In this document: one piece after another, positions 7,025 through 14,334 of the stretch
Layout: each line of letters starts with the position of its first letter
How positions within the stretch are numbered: the stretch's first letter is position 1
From: a virus
Length of the DNA: 31,525 nucleotides
Direction: 5' to 3' (one strand)
Virus record (IMG/VR): IMGVR_UViG_3300034375_008145
Location: 1 to 31,525 of that record
The notes under the pieces: model-generated
Database searches by the model: none
What the model saw: the letters and a program-made list of their open reading frames with translations, nothing else
What the model was told of the DNA's origin: nothing
Position numbers and translations under genes: made by a program

Positions 7025-7053
7025 ATTATAACACCCCTCGGGGGTGATGTCAA
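7025..7053 (-). promoter_or_regulatory. Perfect consensus sigma70 promoter with palindromic spacer
   Basis: TTGACA (7048-7053), a 17-nt spacer and TATAAT (7025-7030) on the minus strand match the consensus at all 12 positions. The spacer contains the inverted repeat CACCCC-TCG-GGGGTG, a candidate operator. It drives the porin-like gene. Confidence 0.88.
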
Positions 7054-7126
7054 CAGATTTGATCCGAGTAGTTGAGGGATCTCCCATCTGTTGTAATTCG
7101 TAACATTGGGTTACGACTCATTATTT

Positions 7127-7155
7127 AGTATAGTTTAACTTGAACATTTTGTCAA
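7127..7155 (-). promoter_or_regulatory. Second, upstream sigma70 promoter
   Basis: TTGACA (7150-7155), 17 nt, TATACT (7127-7132), followed by AAATAA as in the psbA promoter. The -35 begins 3 nt after the hli stop codon, and this promoter is in tandem with the one at 7025-7053. Confidence 0.82.
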
Positions 7156-7157
7156 GT

Positions 7158-7277
7158 TCACCACACTCCAGGAATAATTTGGCCAGTGGTGGCATAGGTT
7201 CCGACAGCGATGACGAAACCAAGCATGGCGAGACGAGAATTTAGAATCTCAGCCTCAGGGGTCCATCCGAATTTCAT
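7158..7277 (-). CDS. hli: Minimal high-light-inducible protein, 39 aa
   Basis: Hli proteins are one-helix thylakoid proteins that bind chlorophyll and carotenoid and protect photosystems. The 39-residue product (MKFGWTPEAEILNSRLAMLG...) contains the chlorophyll-binding core AExxNxRxAMxGF followed by one transmembrane helix and ends GVW. It is shorter than the hli at 8392-8601, almost only the functional helix. A GGAGGAAAA site precedes the ATG, which overlaps the stop of the 49-aa gene (ATGA). It is the last gene of the redox operon. Confidence 0.9.
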   Translation of the reverse strand: MKFGWTPEAEILNSRLAMLGFVIAVGTYATTGQIIPGVW

Positions 7278-7423
7278 TGTTTTTCCTCCAGTGTTTTGTT
7301 GTAAATTACTACTTTACCATTTTCGTGAGTGAAGACTAATTCATCATCATGCCCCCAACAAAGTTCTTCGTAGAGAGCATTTAATTTTTCCATGTCTTCA
7401 TAAAGTTGGTTTGGATTAGGCAT
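7274..7423 (-). CDS. Small conserved 49-aa protein
   Basis: The frame starts MPNPNQLYEDMEKLNALYEE, is acidic and helical at the N-terminus with an aromatic middle, and has no signal or membrane segment. It overlaps the thioredoxin-like gene by 8 nt and the 39-aa hli by 4 nt, the tight packing of real phage genes. I recall similar short proteins beside hli genes in other cyanophages; function unknown. Confidence 0.65.
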   Translation of the reverse strand: MPNPNQLYEDMEKLNALYEELCWGHDDELVFTHENGKVVIYNKTLEEKQ

Positions 7424-7706
7424 ACTTTTCGACTAAACTTTTAATGTTCTGAGTAATTCCCATACCACCAACTTTTTCTTCTAGTTTGATACCATCAGCA
7501 TCGGTGACGATAAGAACAGGAGTGGCTGTCACTCCATATTTTTTTGCCAGATCAAGATTTTCCTGTGGAATAGGAACATCACTAAAGTCTTCTAAGTCAA
7601 TCTTTTCGATCATACTTGTATCAACCTTAATGGAACTGAAGTATTTGTCCACTAAGGCACATGGACCACAGGATTTTTTAGAAAAAAGATAAAACTTATT
7701 TGACAT
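7416..7706 (-). CDS. Thioredoxin-like protein
   Basis: The 96-residue protein has the thioredoxin fold signature: N-terminal beta strand, active-site CGPC at about residues 13-16, and a cis-proline segment TATPVLIV near residues 60-67. It would reduce disulphides; likely partners are the phage ribonucleotide reductase, whose NrdA ends in CESCKI, or light-regulated host enzymes. It lacks the usual WC before GPC (SCGPC), as in short glutaredoxin/thioredoxin hybrids of T4-like phages. Position in an operon with ferredoxin and hli supports a redox role. Confidence 0.85.
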   Translation of the reverse strand: MSNKFYLFSKKSCGPCALVDKYFSSIKVDTSMIEKIDLEDFSDVPIPQENLDLAKKYGVTATPVLIVTDADGIKLEEKVGGMGITQNIKSLVEKYA

Positions 7707-8016
7707 GATGGCCTTTGAGTTCGGGATTTGGTTGCGACTTAGTTAAATCGCGGCGAGATTGGTTTTTGATGATAATGAATGCATCTTTGTTAATTTTACG
7801 AGTACCAATTGGTGATTGCCACTTCTTATTATACTCTTCACCAACATCAATACCAGAGATCGAAGTTCCTCCAATCTCTACAACAATTTCATCATCACTA
7901 TTCCAGTTTAAAGCTTCAATTAAATCTTGGATACGATCCATGATTCCATTATCTTCCCAGGCAAAAAACTCATCTTTGTTTTTTGTCCAATCACTTTTAG
8001 GAATATCATTAATCAT
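7696..8016 (-). CDS. Conserved cyanophage protein in redox operon
   Basis: Function unknown. The 106-residue product is soluble, acidic and Trp-containing in its first half and Lys/Arg-rich toward the C-terminus. It overlaps petF by 4 nt and the thioredoxin-like gene by 11 nt, so it belongs to the same translationally coupled operon. No motif or Cys pair suggests redox chemistry. Confidence 0.72.
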   Translation of the reverse strand: MINDIPKSDWTKNKDEFFAWEDNGIMDRIQDLIEALNWNSDDEIVVEIGGTSISGIDVGEEYNKKWQSPIGTRKINKDAFIIIKNQSRRDLTKSQPNPELKGHHVK

Positions 8017-8306
8017 AAGTTTTCTTCTTGCTCAGTGAGAATCACACAGTCGCTGGTGGGATATGCCACACAGGTCAGGACCCAACCCTCTTCAACTTGA
8101 TCATCATCAAGGAAAGATTGCTCCTCATTGTCTACGGTGCCAGAGATAAGTTTCCCTGCACAAGCACTACAAGCGCCTGCTTTGCATGAAGAAGGAAGAT
8201 CAACACCAGCCTCCTCAGCTGCCTCAAGAATGTACTGATCATCAGGACACTCGATTTTAGTTTCGGTGCCATCGGGAGATTGGAGAGTAATACTGTAGAT
8301 AGTCAT
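8013..8306 (-). CDS. petF: Plant-type [2Fe-2S] ferredoxin
   Basis: Ferredoxin carries electrons from photosystem I to reductases; phage copies can feed bilin reductases or ribonucleotide synthesis. The 97-residue product has the cluster motif [12 protein letters not shown] (three Cys) and a fourth Cys about 30 residues later (VLTCVAYP). I chose the ATG at 8306; a TTG 15 nt upstream is less likely. The ATG overlaps by one base the stop of a 28-aa membrane peptide (TGATG), implying coupled translation. Confidence 0.95.
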   Translation of the reverse strand: MTIYSITLQSPDGTETKIECPDDQYILEAAEEAGVDLPSSCKAGACSACAGKLISGTVDNEEQSFLDDDQVEEGWVLTCVAYPTSDCVILTEQEENL

Positions 8307-8392
8307 CAGTAAGTTTCGCAAAGTTTTTCAACAGAAATTGCCAGTAGAACAAAGAATGAAATACTGGTAATGGTGAAGATGGACTCGGCCAT
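8306..8392 (-). CDS. 28-aa single-TM peptide between hli and petF
   Basis: A 28-codon frame ([20 protein letters not shown] then VEKLCETY) begins on the last base of the hli stop (TAATG) and ends on the first base of petF (TGATG). It is one hydrophobic helix with a short polar N-terminus and an acidic, Cys-containing tail, like the tiny one-helix subunits of photosystem II or cytochrome b6f (PsbM, PetN class), though I cannot match it to any of them. The perfect stop-start junctions on both sides strongly suggest it is translated. Confidence 0.65.
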   Translation of the reverse strand: MAESIFTITSISFFVLLAISVEKLCETY

Positions 8393-8601
8393 TATACAAT
8401 ACCAAAGAACAAATTTCCAGTCAGAGCATAAGAAATAGAACCAGCAATAATCCCAAGCATAGCCCAGCGACCATTTGCCTTCTCTGCTTTCTCGGCATAT
8501 GGTTCAATACCATAGCGATCAAGATCTTCTTTAGTCATATACATGGAAGGTTCTTTGGCAAACATATTGATTTGCCCGAACTCGTTTTTTGTTACAGTCA
8601 T
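8392..8601 (-). CDS. hli: High-light-inducible protein, 69 aa
   Basis: The C-terminal half holds the chlorophyll-binding helix EKANGRWAMLGIIAGSISYA followed by a short hydrophobic end, typical of phage Hli proteins that protect photosystems from excess light. The N-terminal half is a polar extension. I chose the ATG at 8601 (MTVTKNEFGQ), 28 nt after the promoter -10; the upstream frame extension crosses the promoter and is not credible. First gene of the redox operon, coupled to the 28-aa peptide by TAATG. Confidence 0.92.
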   Translation of the reverse strand: MTVTKNEFGQINMFAKEPSMYMTKEDLDRYGIEPYAEKAEKANGRWAMLGIIAGSISYALTGNLFFGIV

Positions 8602-8628
8602 AATGATTTGTAAAGAACTGTTACAAAG

Positions 8629-8657
8629 AGTATATAGCAAATCTAAAGTTTTGTCAA
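8629..8657 (-). promoter_or_regulatory. Sigma70 promoter of the redox/hli operon
   Basis: TTGACA (8652-8657), 17 nt, TATACT (8629-8634). The -35 overlaps the stop codon of the upstream glycosyltransferase gene, so this early-type promoter separates the glycan and redox operons. Confidence 0.85.
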
Positions 8658-9442
8658 GAATTTTGTTCTGGTGGAAGTGTGCCATAGAACGGATCATATT
8701 CAAAGAATGGGTTCCAGTCTTCTATTTGGGACGATGAAGTTTTCCAAAAATCCCAGAGTCCATTATAACTCCCTTTATGGAATACATCAATATGAATGTC
8801 ATGGATATCTGACCCAAGATCAATCTTGTATAGAAACAAAGGAATAGCAAATGTATTTCCAGAGTTATAAATCAAATCATCAGCTACTGCTCTTGGTTTA
8901 ACACCTTGATCCAATTTAAACTTGTCATCTCTACAATGAAGTTTTACGAGTTTCTGAGCATGGTGTCTGGTAATTAAATAGCAGGCAGTCGAAAAATCAT
9001 TTACAAACCTCTTATGGAGTCGCACAGTGACTTGCTGTGGATTGATGATTGCTAATTGAATAACATCAAAGTCATATGGGAGTTTTGATTCAAATTGTTT
9101 CCATGTGAATCCCCAATGTCTAACACACTCAAGATCACAATCATCTTCCATCATGATTAGATAATCATCATCACTGGTCTCAAGCCATTGCTTTAAGGCC
9201 TTAAGATGGGAAGTTGTGCATCCAATTTCACCAGAACTCATATTCTCTGGGTAACGACCTGTGAGAATGCTACTTAGATCATCATCACGACCATCGCAAG
9301 CTGAAATTCTGGTATAGTTTTCAATACCCCAATATTCAAACTGACCCTCCATATACCTACGACGATCTTCCTTATCATCAAGGTTGATATAATAAATCTG
9401 AGGAATTCCCTTCAGTTTAAAAGTTGATTTATTCTTATCCAT
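8654..9442 (-). CDS. Glycosyltransferase family 25 (LPS galactosyltransferase-like)
   Basis: GT25 enzymes transfer galactose or glucose from UDP-sugars to LPS cores or other acceptors. The 262-residue product shows the family landmarks: YYINLD with DRR (residues 17-29), GEIGCTTSHL (71-80) and the metal-binding acidic motif MMEDDCDL (97-104). No membrane segment is seen, consistent with a cytoplasmic enzyme. It is the last gene of the glycan operon, 1 nt after the GT11 gene upstream. Whether it modifies virion proteins or host LPS cannot be told from sequence. Confidence 0.85.
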   Translation of the reverse strand: MDKNKSTFKLKGIPQIYYINLDDKEDRRRYMEGQFEYWGIENYTRISACDGRDDDLSSILTGRYPENMSSGEIGCTTSHLKALKQWLETSDDDYLIMMEDDCDLECVRHWGFTWKQFESKLPYDFDVIQLAIINPQQVTVRLHKRFVNDFSTACYLITRHHAQKLVKLHCRDDKFKLDQGVKPRAVADDLIYNSGNTFAIPLFLYKIDLGSDIHDIHIDVFHKGSYNGLWDFWKTSSSQIEDWNPFFEYDPFYGTLPPEQNS

Positions 9443-9443
9443 A

Positions 9444-10244
9444 TCAATTAGAATCCAATTGCTTCCAGTTTTGAGGGATCAAATCTGTTAGAGATTTATC
9501 TTTATTGTTTGGACCAAACCATTTCATTGGTGCAATAACATCATCGGATCCAGATAGCCATGCACCCCACCATGAGAATGATGAGTTGGCAATGATATGT
9601 GTCTTACACATTGACATTAGGCAAAGATCAAGACGATTGTCATTGGTTTCAGAGATACAGAACCTATCATCCTCAAACAATTTTTGTTCTACACACCATT
9701 GTGGATCATCAGAGAAGACAAGAACCTGACGATCTGGTTCAAATTCATTCAGGGCCTTTTCGTAATAATCCATACCCAAATTATAATGATTGCCACTGTT
9801 CTGAAGATAATCGGTTCTTCTTACATGAAGTGAGATTGGATTATCCCATTGAAAGATTTCTTGGCAGGGAGTACGAATCTCTTCTCGGAAAGTAAAGTCT
9901 TCTCTAATACTTGCTTCAATATGTTTGAAATATTTTTCGGACTGATAGAATCCCCATAAAGAAACATCATTGGGACATTGATTGAAAAGAAGTTCATCAA
10001 ATTCAAATCCCCTTTCTTTTGCAAAGGGAGCATGGCCCATATCCAACATTCCAATATTGGACTTTGGTAGGTGTGGTAGTTCAAAGACTTCAAAGAGTTG
10101 ATGTTCATACCACTCATTTTCAAAATTAGATTTTGGAATACCAAAATCATATCCTCTTCTAGCAGCAATGCCTCTCAATGAGGCATATTGGAACATCTGA
10201 TTTCCAAGTCTACCGAGTTGTCCTAGATGATTAAACGCTAGCAT
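9444..10244 (-). CDS. GT11 fucosyltransferase-like enzyme (first of two)
   Basis: The 266-residue product has the GT11 signatures: GRLGNQMFQY at residues 11-20, HVRRTDY at 140-146 (classic HxRRxDY binding GDP-sugar) and ANSSFSWWGAWL at 219-230. GT11 enzymes transfer L-fucose from GDP-L-fucose in alpha-1,2 linkage. A GDP-L-fucose synthase is not in the window, but a GDP-mannose 3,5-epimerase is, so GDP-L-galactose is a possible donor. It overlaps the upstream galactosyltransferase-like gene by 14 nt and is paralogous to the gene at 11037-11879. Confidence 0.87.
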   Translation of the reverse strand: MLAFNHLGQLGRLGNQMFQYASLRGIAARRGYDFGIPKSNFENEWYEHQLFEVFELPHLPKSNIGMLDMGHAPFAKERGFEFDELLFNQCPNDVSLWGFYQSEKYFKHIEASIREDFTFREEIRTPCQEIFQWDNPISLHVRRTDYLQNSGNHYNLGMDYYEKALNEFEPDRQVLVFSDDPQWCVEQKLFEDDRFCISETNDNRLDLCLMSMCKTHIIANSSFSWWGAWLSGSDDVIAPMKWFGPNNKDKSLTDLIPQNWKQLDSN

Positions 10245-11037
10245 TTCGATTCTTCAGGTATGGTACATTTTGATAATATGAAACTAGTTGTTCCTTTGGA
10301 GTATTTCTAAGTCTCTGCCAGAGTTGGTGATTCTCCATAAACTTTGGATTATTATAATGAGAATTATGAGTTCTGCCATGTTCAAAATGCCAGATAGGGC
10401 CATCAATTCTACCAACTCTATATCCTAAAGCATTGAATCTATAATAGAATTCACAGTCCTCAGCACCCCAGGAAATAAATTCTTCATTCCATAGACCACC
10501 TTTGATGACAGATTCTCTATTATAAAATTGAGTCCATCCAATCGTCGAAGATTCTGTCCTACACTGATCTGAAATGACATCTAAATTGTGGCCAGAGTTA
10601 ATAAATTTCTCAAACACTTCCATGGGATAGTTGACTTGATATTGCCATACCCCACATCCATAAGGATACACAACATCAATCTGATCATTTACTATCGCTT
10701 CATATGCAGATAAATGTGATGAAATTGGATATACAACATCAACATCATGACTACAGACAACTTTAGTATCCGTCATAAGAATGAGATCATTTAAGATTCT
10801 AGTCTTATGAAATAGATTATCAGAACTCTCCTCAAAGACATGAGTCAGATTGTCAGTTGGAACAATCTTTTTAATTTCAGGAAGTGCTCTAAACTTAAAG
10901 GTTGAACGAGTATCAACTTCCTTTACAATTACTTTTGCTTTTGGAAAAGTTCTAAGAAGATAACTTACAGAAGTAATAATATTTTTTAGCCTGTCCTCCG
11001 ATTCAATTCGACAGGGCATGATATATGTTAAGTCCAT
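10231..11037 (-). CDS. Galactosyltransferase-like GT-A glycosyltransferase
   Basis: Residues 1-110 form a nucleotide-binding GT-A half ending in the metal site HDVDVVYP (97-104). Residues 185-200 carry WGAEDCEFYYRF, matching the WGxEDxE motif of the C-terminal beta-1,4-galactosyltransferase domain (Glyco_transf_7C); an HFEHGRTHNS segment follows. Full length 268 residues. UDP-sugar to glycan acceptor is expected, donor uncertain. Its ATG shares one base with the stop of the preceding GT11 gene (TAATG). Confidence 0.8.
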   Translation of the reverse strand: MDLTYIMPCRIESEDRLKNIITSVSYLLRTFPKAKVIVKEVDTRSTFKFRALPEIKKIVPTDNLTHVFEESSDNLFHKTRILNDLILMTDTKVVCSHDVDVVYPISSHLSAYEAIVNDQIDVVYPYGCGVWQYQVNYPMEVFEKFINSGHNLDVISDQCRTESSTIGWTQFYNRESVIKGGLWNEEFISWGAEDCEFYYRFNALGYRVGRIDGPIWHFEHGRTHNSHYNNPKFMENHQLWQRLRNTPKEQLVSYYQNVPYLKNRNASV

Positions 11038-11879
11038 TAAACCTCCATTTCAATCCACGATTCGGGAAGAAGATCACTCATATCGTAATCATTGTATCTA
11101 GGTCCAAACCAAGGCTTGGGAGCAATGACTTTACCTCTACCATTTTGCAACCATGCACCCCACCAACTCATGGAACTATTTGCAATGATAGCACCAGAGC
11201 AAAGACTCATCATACAAAGATCATAATAAGGAACCCATGATTGAACTCTACCATCGTTAGTATCTGATGTATGTTCATACAACATATTACCTTCAGACAT
11301 CAAAAATCGATCATCGGTAAAGTTTGATCTACACCATTCAAGATCATCAGAGAATACAAAAACAGAAACATCATCTGGAAATTCTTTTAGGGCCTTCTCA
11401 TAATATGAGATAGGACAGACAGGATGGTTTTCTGGTTGTCTGACATAATCACCACGACGAACATGAAGAAAAATAGGATTCTCATACTGAGAAATAATTT
11501 CTTCACATGGTTTTAGAATATCTTCTTTGAATGTAAAATCTTTACGGATAATTTCTTCAGCATTTTTAAAATACTTTTCCGTCTGGAAGTAATCATGTAG
11601 ATTTACATTATCTGGGCAACCATTAAAAAAGTTTTCATTGAAATGAAAACACCCAGTGGCTACATTTTGCACACCTTGTTTATATCCAAGGTTTTGTTTG
11701 GTGACGGTGCTCATTTCAAAACAGTCAAAAAGACCATAATTTGAGTCACCATAACTATCGGGTGGTGGAATTACCCAAGAATATCCATTCTGTTTTGCAA
11801 TACCACGAAGGCCTGCATATTGGAACATCTGGTTGCCTAAACGACCATTAGATCCCAATCTATTATAACTAATTGTCAT
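11037..11879 (-). CDS. GT11 fucosyltransferase-like enzyme (second of two)
   Basis: The 280-residue paralog of the gene at 9444-10244 has the same motifs: GRLGNQMFQY (12-21), HVRRGDY (139-145) and ANSSMSWWGAWL near residues 233-244. Two GT11 enzymes flanking a galactosyltransferase-like gene suggest gene duplication with divergence toward different acceptors. It starts in a TGATG-type junction with the cupin gene upstream. Confidence 0.87.
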   Translation of the reverse strand: MTISYNRLGSNGRLGNQMFQYAGLRGIAKQNGYSWVIPPPDSYGDSNYGLFDCFEMSTVTKQNLGYKQGVQNVATGCFHFNENFFNGCPDNVNLHDYFQTEKYFKNAEEIIRKDFTFKEDILKPCEEIISQYENPIFLHVRRGDYVRQPENHPVCPISYYEKALKEFPDDVSVFVFSDDLEWCRSNFTDDRFLMSEGNMLYEHTSDTNDGRVQSWVPYYDLCMMSLCSGAIIANSSMSWWGAWLQNGRGKVIAPKPWFGPRYNDYDMSDLLPESWIEMEV

Positions 11880-12250
11880 CAGTCTCCTGGTTCAATACGA
11901 ATACTATCTTCATCAAAATGCTCGGTAGAAAACTCAAACATTTCAGTATCTTCCATGGCATACATTCTATGCCTCATTCCAGTTGGAACATGAAACTTAT
12001 CACCTTTTTGTAGGATGGTGACATTGGCTAGATCAATACTATCTTTCCAACCATAGTATACCATAAGTTTTCCACTATGTACATAAAAAACTTCGTCCTT
12101 TACATTGTGATAGTGCCAGGAGCACTGTTTTCCTCTGGCAAACCAAAGGATTTTTCCACAATATAAAGAACTATTTGCCAACCATTTTTCATAGCCCCAT
12201 CCCTTTGATACAAATTTAATGGGGTCTTCAGGAGAAGAAGTCATTTGCAT
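11879..12250 (-). CDS. Cupin protein, phosphomannose-isomerase-like
   Basis: A single cupin barrel of 123 residues. The metal-site motif is HYHNVKDEVFYVHSG (His46, His48, Glu53) and the second motif PTGMRHRM supplies His94. The WGYE...W entry strand and this spacing match the small cupins linked to type II mannose-6-phosphate isomerase, so it may isomerise or epimerise a sugar phosphate feeding the GDP-mannose pool. It overlaps the HAD-like gene by 23 nt. Exact reaction unknown. Confidence 0.75.
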   Translation of the reverse strand: MQMTSSPEDPIKFVSKGWGYEKWLANSSLYCGKILWFARGKQCSWHYHNVKDEVFYVHSGKLMVYYGWKDSIDLANVTILQKGDKFHVPTGMRHRMYAMEDTEMFEFSTEHFDEDSIRIEPGD

Positions 12251-12551
12251 TCATTCCTTTATCGTCAATGTAATGATCGCCAGATGGCTTACCTAGATGA
12301 AGTTCATGATACTTGCACCCCCAAGATTTTAATTGGGAGTCCGTAAAGTTGTAGAATTCTTTCTCTGCCAATTCGCGAGAGTTGTCAAATCTACCCATAC
12401 CTCTAGCAGTCAAATAGACAATATAATGCCCTTCATCATATAGTTTATTTATTACCTTGATTCTATCGAATCTAGGAATAGCATGACTATATCGGCCTTC
12501 ACCAGCACCAGGAAAACAGATTGTACCATCAATGTCAATGACATAACGCAT
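12228..12551 (-). CDS. HAD-like sugar phosphatase
   Basis: The 107-residue product starts MRYVIDIDGTIC, the HAD motif I DxDGT with nucleophile and acid Asp. LTARGMGRF gives the motif II Thr region and HYIDDKGMNA the motif IV acidic pair, the pattern of small capsule/LPS-linked HAD phosphatases. A dephosphorylation step in nucleotide-sugar synthesis (such as heptose bisphosphate) would fit the heptose genes in the operon, but this is inference. I chose the ATG at 12551, which overlaps the upstream stop (TGATG); an upstream GTG is less likely. Confidence 0.75.
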   Translation of the reverse strand: MRYVIDIDGTICFPGAGEGRYSHAIPRFDRIKVINKLYDEGHYIVYLTARGMGRFDNSRELAEKEFYNFTDSQLKSWGCKYHELHLGKPSGDHYIDDKGMNANDFFS

Positions 12552-13459
12552 CACTTGAAACACCTCCGATATGCCTCATAGAAGTCAACAGTTTCCTGAG
12601 GAACATACTGCTTCCATAGATTCAGATTGTATAAAAGATCTTGAGTATAACGATAACCGATAATCTCTTTCTCTAAGTTAGTCACAAGATCCTGTACATT
12701 ACGATCTTGATAGACAGATGCTTTGTTATATACAACACTCTGAGGGAACTTAAGTTGTGCGATATAACCACCCCAAATATCATCCATACGACCAACATGA
12801 GGAAGAACAGTATAGTATGGAATCACTTCACGGGCCAAGAAAGTATTCTGACTGTTAAATGGTGAGATACAGTTAGAACCATATGGTTTCTCAACATTGA
12901 ACTTGACACATGGTTTCATTGACAGACGTGCCATTGCATCAATGTCAGGATCACCATCCCATAGATCAGCCTGAATTAGAACCTTGCGTTCATCTTTTCC
13001 AACATATCTTGTATCGCGACGATGTGGAACCTGTTGAATTGGAAATCCACGGTGCCATAGTTCTGGATAGTTTGTAACAGATAGTGGATCGAATACTTCG
13101 GTTGGAGATTCATATAGATCCATCTCAATGGTCTTACCAACTAGAAGATCCTTTCCCCAATCTTCACAGGGGATATTATCATCATCTACGGTTGCAATAA
13201 CATCGGCACCCTGTTCATATGCATAAACAAAACCAATATTCCTACGTTGAATGCTATTCCAACCAATAGTGTCCGATAGCTCTTTCCAACCGTGCTCCTG
13301 CATGTCTGGAGACAGGTACACACAGTTTAATTCTTTGTATAGGTGATGTGGGGTCTTTTTATCTCCAACGACCACCAGGGTCCACCCAGGCATCGCAGAG
13401 AAGTTCATGGTTGCCCGTGTGGGCTTATTGATTGTGGTTGTTACGATAAACTTTTTCAT
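12551..13459 (-). CDS. STELLO/DUF288-like glycosyltransferase
   Basis: The 302-residue product carries the set seen in DUF288/STELLO proteins: VVGDKKTP at residues 30-37, RRNIGF at 72-77 and TVDDDN at 90-95 (DxD metal site), followed by a long C-terminal domain with many aromatic residues. In plants STELLO proteins act around cellulose synthase; phage and bacterial versions are uncharacterised but look like GT-A enzymes. It is 4-nt coupled to the next gene upstream. Confidence 0.72.
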   Translation of the reverse strand: MKKFIVTTTINKPTRATMNFSAMPGWTLVVVGDKKTPHHLYKELNCVYLSPDMQEHGWKELSDTIGWNSIQRRNIGFVYAYEQGADVIATVDDDNIPCEDWGKDLLVGKTIEMDLYESPTEVFDPLSVTNYPELWHRGFPIQQVPHRRDTRYVGKDERKVLIQADLWDGDPDIDAMARLSMKPCVKFNVEKPYGSNCISPFNSQNTFLAREVIPYYTVLPHVGRMDDIWGGYIAQLKFPQSVVYNKASVYQDRNVQDLVTNLEKEIIGYRYTQDLLYNLNLWKQYVPQETVDFYEAYRRCFK

Positions 13460-14334
13460 TTCAGAAACTTCTCAACAAAATGCTTAGTTGTGTAATTATT
13501 CACCGCCTTATTATAAGCGTTTTCTCTCATCTGGTCAAATTCATCATAGTTATTGACCACATGATTTAATATTTTCTTAAGATCTTCTTCGTCCTCAAAA
13601 TACAGAAAATCTTTTTCTGGTTCAAAGAATTTTTCAATCGGATTCCAAGGATCCTTCTGACATAGAATCACACAACGTGCGAATGCTGCTTCAAACATTC
13701 TTGATTTAATCTGAGGGGCCCATCCTTTATCCAGTTGACTAAATGCTGCGTTCAGATCACCATAGGGAAAATTATAATATCGTTCTGCAGTTTGTGGATT
13801 AATATTACACAGACCATGAACAACAGCGACTTTGGTTGCCGCATACATCATCATCTTATCAGCATAAGAACATCTGGGAACATTTCCCATGCTGTAATGT
13901 CCAAACCTAAAATTATATCTTGTGAATACATTCTTGATATAACTTTCCCAAGGAACAGCCTTAGGCATACTACCAAAGTAAGAAACATCAATTATCTTTT
14001 CTGATGCTGGAGGAATCCAATCTTCACTGAATGGGAAGAATACAAACTCTCTATTATCAAAAAGTTCTGCAGTATATGGACAGATTGTAAGAATCTTATC
14101 TGCCACTTCATGGAGTTTTACTTTATCTCCTGGTGCAACACAAAAATTTGGTTCTTCTAGAGTGAGAACCACTTTCTCCTTATCATCATAGCGACCCGAA
14201 TAAAGATCTTTATAAAAGTCGGCCATGAAGAGATAACAATCTCTTGCCACACCTTCATACTTTTCAAAGTTCAGATAATAAAGAGGATCTTCTGTGAGTC
14301 CATTTTCAGGTCTTAAAAAATTTAATACTTTCAT
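13456..14334 (-). CDS. GT-B glycosyltransferase (Glyco_trans_1_2-like)
   Basis: The 292-residue protein looks like a GT-B enzyme. The C-terminal half has SRMFEAAFARCVILCQKDPW followed by an acidic patch and a long helix ending in the tail typical of this family (YTTKHFVEKFL). The N-terminal half, with an FRFGHYSMGNVP segment, lacks recognisable motifs. It would transfer a sugar from a nucleotide donor, identity unknown. It overlaps both neighbours by 4 nt. Confidence 0.65.
   Translation of the reverse strand: MKVLNFLRPENGLTEDPLYYLNFEKYEGVARDCYLFMADFYKDLYSGRYDDKEKVVLTLEEPNFCVAPGDKVKLHEVADKILTICPYTAELFDNREFVFFPFSEDWIPPASEKIIDVSYFGSMPKAVPWESYIKNVFTRYNFRFGHYSMGNVPRCSYADKMMMYAATKVAVVHGLCNINPQTAERYYNFPYGDLNAAFSQLDKGWAPQIKSRMFEAAFARCVILCQKDPWNPIEKFFEPEKDFLYFEDEEDLKKILNHVVNNYDEFDQMRENAYNKAVNNYTTKHFVEKFLK

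Noticed and set aside
8602-8703. N-terminal 34-residue extension of the larger hli frame
   Set aside because: It would run across the consensus promoter and lies upstream of the predicted transcript start.
12421-12470. Late-promoter-like ATAAATA on the minus strand near 12450
   Set aside because: It lies in the middle of the HAD-like gene and is not upstream of a gene start.
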